Positions 9,303-13,330 of a DNA stretch of 13,330 nt are shown in pieces; position 1 is the stretch's first letter; each line of letters starts with the position of its first letter. Origin of the DNA: DALYLB01 sp033763135 (GTDB lineage Bacteria; Acidobacteriota; Blastocatellia; RBC074); the NCBI GenBank assembly GCA_033763135.1, contig JANRKY010000120.1, positions 1-13,330 of the forward strand, given 5' to 3'. The position numbers and the translations under genes are program-made. A model generated the notes under the pieces. It worked only from the letters and a program-made list of their open reading frames with translations, was not told the origin of the DNA and did not search any database.

Positions 9303-9965
9303 ATGGTTGTGTGTCCATCTTGTAAAAGCTCGCGCATTCGCAACGACTATAAACCCGCCCCGCTCTGGCTGCGGATTATCGGCGTGCGCGCGCTCTTATG
9401 CGATTATTGCAATTTTCAATTCCGGGCATTTTGCCTGCGTTCGCCGAAGAGCGGGAAGCCGCGGCAGGTCAAGCCGAAGGCGGATGTGTTTAATGAGGCG
9501 GCGAAGGTCGATCTTTCGCAGTTGCGAAGCAATATTGCGGAGGAGCAGCAGGAGAAGGCGGGGAAATTGAGGCGGATGGAGTTGAGCATCCGCCATTCGA
9601 CGGAGAGCGAGGAGGTCGCCGGGCACGTGATTCCGGTGCAGAACGATCTGCGGACGCAGGTTCTGAAGCTGCACGCGCAGGGGGCGAAGGAGCCGGTCTC
9701 GGCGGCGGCGCCCGCGGTTCGCGAACAGATCTCCGCGGCGGCGGCGCAGCCGCCCTGTCCGCAATGCGCCTCGCGGAATGTGCGGCGTCGGCAGCGAACC
9801 GCGCTGGAGCGGGCCGCGCTCGCGCTGAGCGATTACCGGGCGTTTCATTGCCAGGATTGCGCCACCTCCTTTTATGCGAAGCCCGACAAGGATGCGTTCA
9901 AGATCAAACTCGCGGATGCGGCGCTCTTTGATTCAACGGCGCTCAATGCCGATGGCAAAGGGTAG
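9303..9965 (+). CDS. Protein with two zinc ribbons, function unknown
   Basis: I do not recognise this 220-residue protein. It has two similar CxxC...CxxC modules. The first is C4-PS-C7 with C33-DY-C36; the second is C152-PQ-C155 with C183-QD-C186. The inner gaps are 25 and 27 residues. Each module has a basic, hydrophobic stretch between its pairs and an aromatic tail (FQFRAF, FYA), so one probably arose by duplicating the other. The linker (about 45-150) is charged, then rich in alanine, and looks flexible or helical. There is no signal peptide, so it is likely cytoplasmic. ATG 9303 follows AAGGAGA (9287-9293) at nine bases. Zinc binding is inferred from spacing; roles in nucleic-acid or protein binding are possible. 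The last 33 bases overlap the convergent lipoprotein gene. Confidence 0.85.
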   Translation: MVVCPSCKSSRIRNDYKPAPLWLRIIGVRALLCDYCNFQFRAFCLRSPKSGKPRQVKPKADVFNEAAKVDLSQLRSNIAEEQQEKAGKLRRMELSIRHSTESEEVAGHVIPVQNDLRTQVLKLHAQGAKEPVSAAAPAVREQISAAAAQPPCPQCASRNVRRRQRTALERAALALSDYRAFHCQDCATSFYAKPDKDAFKIKLADAALFDSTALNADGKG

Positions 9966-10436
9966 CTTTCGTCCGTTGTAGACCAGCATGCCGACGCCTG
10001 TCTCCGCCGGCAGGCGAGGGAAGAGCAGCGTCGCTTCGAAGGGCTGTCCGGGCGTCACCCGGACCCTTCCGTCCAGCGGGATCTCCCGCCCCGGCGCCGC
10101 TTTCCGGTCTTTCAGCTTGTATTCCCGGCAGGTCGGGTCCACCAGATAGGCTCGTCCGAACGGGTGGATCAGCCAGCGCCCCCGGCTCAACCGATAGACC
10201 GGCAGATCGAAATCGACGGCTTCGCTCGTCGCGGTGACGGCGATCTCCACCCGCGTCGATGTCTCGTCCCGCGATACCGACCGGATCTCCATCGACCATC
10301 CCTCGACCGCGGCTTCTCCCGGAACGCACCCGCCGATTTTCGCCAATTGCGATTCGGTCGACGGAACCTCCCGCGGCCTCTCGCTCGAACATCCTCCCAC
10401 CAACAACAGAATCAGAATCCAATTCCCTCTACACAT
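9933..10436 (-). CDS. Small putative lipoprotein, function unknown
   Basis: This 167-residue protein opens with a short lipoprotein signal: MCRGNW, hydrophobic ILILLLVGG, then C16 as the lipidated cysteine (lipobox V-G-G-C). A serine- and proline-containing linker follows. The rest alternates short hydrophobic and polar stretches, for example RVEIAVTATSEAVDFDLPVY, with an FEATLLFPRLP stretch near the end, which suggests a beta-sandwich domain. That reading is inference. I recognise no family. ATG 10436 follows a run of six G (10448-10443) at six bases, a strong though unusual ribosome-binding site. It ends inside the 3' end of the convergent zinc-ribbon gene and diverges from the TonB-dependent receptor gene. 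It is probably anchored in the periplasm or outer membrane. Confidence 0.8.
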   Translation of the reverse strand: MCRGNWILILLLVGGCSSERPREVPSTESQLAKIGGCVPGEAAVEGWSMEIRSVSRDETSTRVEIAVTATSEAVDFDLPVYRLSRGRWLIHPFGRAYLVDPTCREYKLKDRKAAPGREIPLDGRVRVTPGQPFEATLLFPRLPAETGVGMLVYNGRKLPFAIGIERR

Positions 10437-10458
10437 TTTTCACCCCCCTTTCCAACCA

Positions 10459-10487
10459 ATTCTACCGCTCCTCGACGATGCGGAGAA
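10459..10487 (-). promoter_or_regulatory. Candidate promoter for the lipoprotein gene
   Basis: On the minus strand TAGAAT (10464-10459) is a good -10. The hexamer 17 bases upstream, TTCTCC, is a weak -35. The transcript would start about 15 bases before the ATG, just enough to include the G-run ribosome-binding site. Confidence 0.3.
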
Positions 10488-10523
10488 ATTCCTGTGAAGT
10501 GGGGAATTTTACGCAGCGAGGGG

Positions 10524-10554
10524 CTGTCAAAATACCGTTTGGAGCCTGTACAAT
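10524..10554 (+). promoter_or_regulatory. Weak candidate promoter for the TonB-dependent receptor
   Basis: CTGTCA (10524-10529) and TACAAT (10549-10554) match consensus at four and five of six positions but are 19 bases apart. The resulting leader would be about 200 bases and would include the G-quadruplex motif. Confidence 0.25.
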
Positions 10555-10627
10555 TGAATTTGAATTGTGTTTGCAACTTTATCGCGAAAAAAATCGATTC
10601 ATAATCCGTGGCAAGCGATTTGCGGTA

Positions 10628-10652
10628 GGGAGGGGCGTCCGGAGGGATGGGG
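10628..10652 (+). promoter_or_regulatory. G-quadruplex-forming motif in the receptor leader
   Basis: Four G-tracts of three or four bases (10628-10630, 10632-10635, 10644-10646, 10649-10652) have loops of 1, 8 and 2 bases. A fifth GGGG lies at 10666-10669. The motif is on the sense strand about 120 bases before the receptor start. It meets a relaxed G-quadruplex pattern; formation in the cell is untested. Confidence 0.45.
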
Positions 10653-10743
10653 AAAAATTCGCAATGGGGAATAAAAGGCGGCAAGGTGAGATGAAAGAGA
10701 GCTGAGGGCGCTCCGTTCAGCGAGAGAAAGTCAGGTGGAATTG

Positions 10744-10761
10744 AAGGAGAGGAAGAAAGGA
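10744..10761 (+). promoter_or_regulatory. Two overlapping ribosome-binding sites before the receptor
   Basis: AAGGAG (10744-10749) and AAAGGA (10756-10761) precede two in-frame ATG codons, 10762 and 10771. AAGGAG to 10762 leaves 12 bases; AAAGGA to 10771 leaves nine. The second pair is better spaced, so 10771 was chosen. Confidence 0.5.
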
Positions 10762-10770
10762 ATGATTCCT

Positions 10771-13330
10771 ATGAAAAGAGCAGCGATCTTATTGATTTTC
10801 AATATGTTATTGGTAGTTGGGACGGGGTTGGCCCGGGATGGCGGGGAGATTGTGGGCAAGGTGACGGATCGCACGGCGGGTGCGCTGGCGGGGGCGAAGG
10901 TGACGTTGCGGAATGTCGCGACGCAGACGGAAACGACGGCGACGACCGATGGCGGTGGGCAGTATCAGTTTGTAAATATTGCCATTGGGATCTATCGGTT
11001 GCGGGTGGAACTGACTGGATTTAATACGGCGGTTCGGAATTTGACGGTGACGGAGTTGGGAGAAAAGATCGAGTCGAATTTCGATCTGGTTCCGGGGGCG
11101 ATTACGGAGGCGGTATCGGTGACGGCGGCGCGGGGAGAGCGGGATGAGACGGAGATTCCGGCGAAGACCGAGGGGGTGAACGAGAAGGAGCTGGAGCGGC
11201 AGAACAACACGACGACGCAGGATGGGTTGACGACGCTGAGCAACATCAATGTGGTGGGGAACGGGCCGTTTCAGCAGCGGCCGCGGCTTCGGGGGCTCGA
11301 TTCGTCGCGCATTCTGATTCTGGTGGACGGGGAGCGGCTCAATACGACGCGGGTGGCGACGGACCGCGCGGGCGTGGAGATCGGGCTGATCGATCCGACC
11401 AGCCTGCAGAGCGTGGAGGTGGCCAGTTCCGGTTCGGTGTTGTACGGGACGGACGCGCTCGCCGGGACGATCAATTTCATCACGCAGCAGCCGCGGGCGG
11501 TGAGCGAAGCGTTTCGCATCGGGGGCGGGCTGAACACGTTCTATTCGACCAATGAGCGGGGGCGGCGCGGCACGGCGGAGATCAATCTGGCCGGTCGGAA
11601 GTTCGCGCTGCGCGTGGCGGGGGGCCTGGAGAAGTTCGAGAACTATCACGCGGGCGGCGCCTTTCGCGAGTCGTCGCAATATCTGTTCGACAACGGCACG
11701 CTCAGGAGCACGCTGCTCAGCCGGGTCTTTCTGGATCCGTTCAATGCGCCGTTCACGCGCACGAGCAGCGAGGTTCCCAACTCCCAGGCGGCGGGCAATT
11801 CATTCAACGCGGTGGGACGGCTCTTTTTCACGGACAAGGACGCGCTCCGCGTTGCGTGGACGCGCCGCCGGACCGACAACATCGGCTTCCCGGACTTTTC
11901 GCTGCCCTTCTTCTCGCAGGTGCTGACGCTGCCGTTCAGCAACCTCGACAAATACGGCGTGCGATATCAGCGAACGGGGCTGACGCCGTGGTTTACGGGG
12001 CTCAGCGTGAACGCCTATCACCAGCAGCAGGACCGCTCGCTGCGCAACGATTTCGCGGTCTATTCGAGCGCGCCGCCGCGGCCGAACGATCCGCCTTTCG
12101 ATTCGATCATTCAGGTCAGCTTGCTGACCGACACGCGGCAGAACGTCAAGAGCTATGGCTGGGACGTGCAGGCCACGTTCGTGCCGGCGTCGCGCAATGT
12201 GCTGACGGCGGGGGCGAGCTATTTCTTCGATCACGCGCGCGATTCGCGGGTCTCGCGTTCGGCGGCGAGCATCATCGGTTTCGCGACGCGTCCGCCGTCG
12301 CCGCCGCGGTTGATTCCGCAGAACATTTCGCTCGGCCCGGCGTCGGTGACCTTCCCGCAGCGCGTGCCGAAATCGGACTATGCGAATCTCGCCTTCTTCG
12401 CGCAGGATGAATACGACATCACGCGGCGAGTGCGGCTGGTCGGCGCCGTTCGCGCGGATCGCTTCGACATCACGGGCAATCCGACGCCCGGATACAACCC
12501 GGTTCTTCCCGGGCTGGACCAGGCCGTGCCGGCGATCAATCTTTCGCTGCTGCCTTCGGCGACGAGCGAGACCAGGATCCAGCGGACGACGGTGACGGGC
12601 GATCTGGGCGTGATCGTGCGCGCGACGGACGATTTGAGCTTTACGGCCCGCGTCGGGCGCAGTTTCCGCCACCCGAACCTCGAAGAGCTTCTCTTCAGCG
12701 GTCCGGCCACGGTCGGATTCATCATTCCGAACACGCAGGTCAAGCCCGAGACGGGAATCAACGTGGACGCGAGCGCGCGGTTGCGCAAGTCCCGGTACGC
12801 GGCGACGCTCACCTGGTTCAACAACAACTATCGGAACTTCATTTCGCAGGAGTTCGTCTCCAATGCGCCGGGGCTGGGGCTGATCGCGCAGGCGTTCAAC
12901 TTCGCCCGGGTCCGCATTCAGGGCGTCGAGGCGGACGGCGAATATTCGTTCAACCTGAACGGCTCGACGCTGACGCCGTTCGTCACGATGGCCTATACGC
13001 GCGGCGACATCCGCGAGGCGATCAACCCGTTCAACAACACGCGGCTCGTCGATGTTCCGGCGGACAACATCTCGCCGCTCAAGGCGATCGCCGGATTCCG
13101 CTGGCAGGACGCCCGCGGCCGTTTCTGGAGCGAGTACAACGTGCGCGCCCACGCCCGGGTCGAGCGCGTCTCGCCGCTGCTCAAGGATTCGCCCTTCGCC
13201 ATCGCGCAGGACTATCTCAGTCTGCGGGGCTTCGGCATTCAGACGCTGCGCGGCGGATACAGCTTCAACCGGGAGCGCGGCCGCGTCTCGCTGACGGTGG
13301 GGCTGGAGAACATCGGCAACACGTTCTACC
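10771..13330 (+). CDS. TonB-dependent outer-membrane receptor (3' end cut by window)
   Basis: The visible 853 residues belong to a TonB-dependent transporter that imports scarce nutrients across the outer membrane with energy from TonB-ExbB-ExbD. In order: a signal peptide (MKRAAILLIF..., cut near residue 21), a carboxypeptidase-regulatory-like domain (about 24-108: GEIVGKVTDRTAGALAGAKV...), a TonB-box-like ITEAVSVTAAR (111-121) and a plug domain (about 125-240, with LRGLDSSRILILVDGERLN and YGTDALAGTINFIT). A long beta-barrel with alternating aromatic strands follows. The plug and barrel resemble vitamin B12, siderophore or heme receptors, but the substrate cannot be told. The frame is open at the window end; GLENIGNTFY suggests it is close to the C-terminus. 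ATG 10762, nine bases earlier in frame, is an alternative start. Codon third positions shift from 36 G and 8 C in the first 60 codons to 24 G and 31 C in the last 60. Confidence 0.94.
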   Translation, partial: MKRAAILLIFNMLLVVGTGLARDGGEIVGKVTDRTAGALAGAKVTLRNVATQTETTATTDGGGQYQFVNIAIGIYRLRVELTGFNTAVRNLTVTELGEKIESNFDLVPGAITEAVSVTAARGERDETEIPAKTEGVNEKELERQNNTTTQDGLTTLSNINVVGNGPFQQRPRLRGLDSSRILILVDGERLNTTRVATDRAGVEIGLIDPTSLQSVEVASSGSVLYGTDALAGTINFITQQPRAVSEAFRIGGGLNTFYSTNERGRRGTAEINLAGRKFALRVAGGLEKFENYHAGGAFRESSQYLFDNGTLRSTLLSRVFLDPFNAPFTRTSSEVPNSQAAGNSFNAVGRLFFTDKDALRVAWTRRRTDNIGFPDFSLPFFSQVLTLPFSNLDKYGVRYQRTGLTPWFTGLSVNAYHQQQDRSLRNDFAVYSSAPPRPNDPPFDSIIQVSLLTDTRQNVKSYGWDVQATFVPASRNVLTAGASYFFDHARDSRVSRSAASIIGFATRPPSPPRLIPQNISLGPASVTFPQRVPKSDYANLAFFAQDEYDITRRVRLVGAVRADRFDITGNPTPGYNPVLPGLDQAVPAINLSLLPSATSETRIQRTTVTGDLGVIVRATDDLSFTARVGRSFRHPNLEELLFSGPATVGFIIPNTQVKPETGINVDASARLRKSRYAATLTWFNNNYRNFISQEFVSNAPGLGLIAQAFNFARVRIQGVEADGEYSFNLNGSTLTPFVTMAYTRGDIREAINPFNNTRLVDVPADNISPLKAIAGFRWQDARGRFWSEYNVRAHARVERVSPLLKDSPFAIAQDYLSLRGFGIQTLRGGYSFNRERGRVSLTVGLENIGNTFY

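Larger units (their letters stand above)
10437..10770. other. Divergent lipoprotein-receptor intergenic region
   Basis: These 334 bases contain a TAGAAT candidate promoter for the lipoprotein and an inverted repeat, AAATTCC (10486-10492) with GGAATTT (10503-10509). A weak rightward promoter candidate (10524-10554), an A+T-rich tract (10545-10605), a G-quadruplex motif (10628-10652) and the receptor ribosome-binding site follow. The second half is strikingly purine-rich on the plus strand. No supported small gene is present. Confidence 0.6.

Noticed and set aside
9186..9325. Two tiny overlapping frames (20 and 25 codons) joined by TAATG before the zinc-ribbon gene
   Set aside because: Neither start has a ribosome-binding site, the first covers a palindrome, and the peptides resemble nothing known.
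10551..10567. Fur-type iron box upstream of the TonB-dependent receptor (CAATTGAATTTGAATTG)
   Set aside because: The short A+T-rich palindrome does not match the GATAAT hexamer pattern of Fur sites well enough, and the substrate of the receptor is unknown.

Overview
The window looks like ordinary chromosome of a high-GC, Gram-negative bacterium. The best guess is Acidobacteriota, possibly the Blastocatellia side. This is inferred, not proven: it rests on a TonB-dependent receptor carrying an N-terminal carboxypeptidase-regulatory-like domain, several exported hydrolases, a lipoprotein with a classic lipobox, and G+C-rich codons. No transposase, integrase, phage gene, CRISPR array or intact RNA gene is visible.

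Layout. (1) Positions 1-120 hold a large inverted repeat of the heptamer GTTGTCG, just in front of hslO (133-1047, +), which encodes the redox chaperone Hsp33 and starts with TTG. (2) Convergent to hslO is a tight purine operon on the minus strand: purQ (3494-4204), then purL (1187-3487) 6 bases further on. These are the glutaminase and synthetase subunits of FGAM synthase; the third subunit, PurS, is not in the window. (3) Divergent from purQ is ilvD (4543-6219, +), dihydroxy-acid dehydratase of branched-chain amino acid synthesis. The 338-base spacer holds a plausible purQ promoter overlapped by a perfect 15-base palindrome, and a large imperfect hairpin. (4) ilvD ends at a perfect 38-base-pair inverted repeat, read as a bidirectional terminator. 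It faces two exported hydrolases on the minus strand: a GldB/DUF2268-like zinc metalloprotease (7900-8889) and a serine beta-lactamase/esterase-family protein (6359-7828), which have nearly identical ribosome-binding leaders. (5) After a 413-base divergent spacer comes an unrecognised protein with two zinc ribbons (9303-9965, +). Its 3' end overlaps by 33 bases a convergent small lipoprotein gene (9933-10436, -). (6) A divergent spacer with a G-quadruplex motif leads to a TonB-dependent receptor (10771 to beyond the window end, +).

The genes do not form one pathway. Two housekeeping biosynthetic blocks (purine, branched-chain amino acid) and a chaperone sit beside a set of cell-envelope functions: outer-membrane import, a lipoprotein and periplasmic hydrolases. 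I see no convincing new multi-gene system. The most unusual signals are structural or compositional: long inverted repeats at gene boundaries, a heptamer inverted repeat beside the Hsp33 start, a consistent shift from G-ending to C-ending codons along several genes, and the duplicated zinc-ribbon protein.
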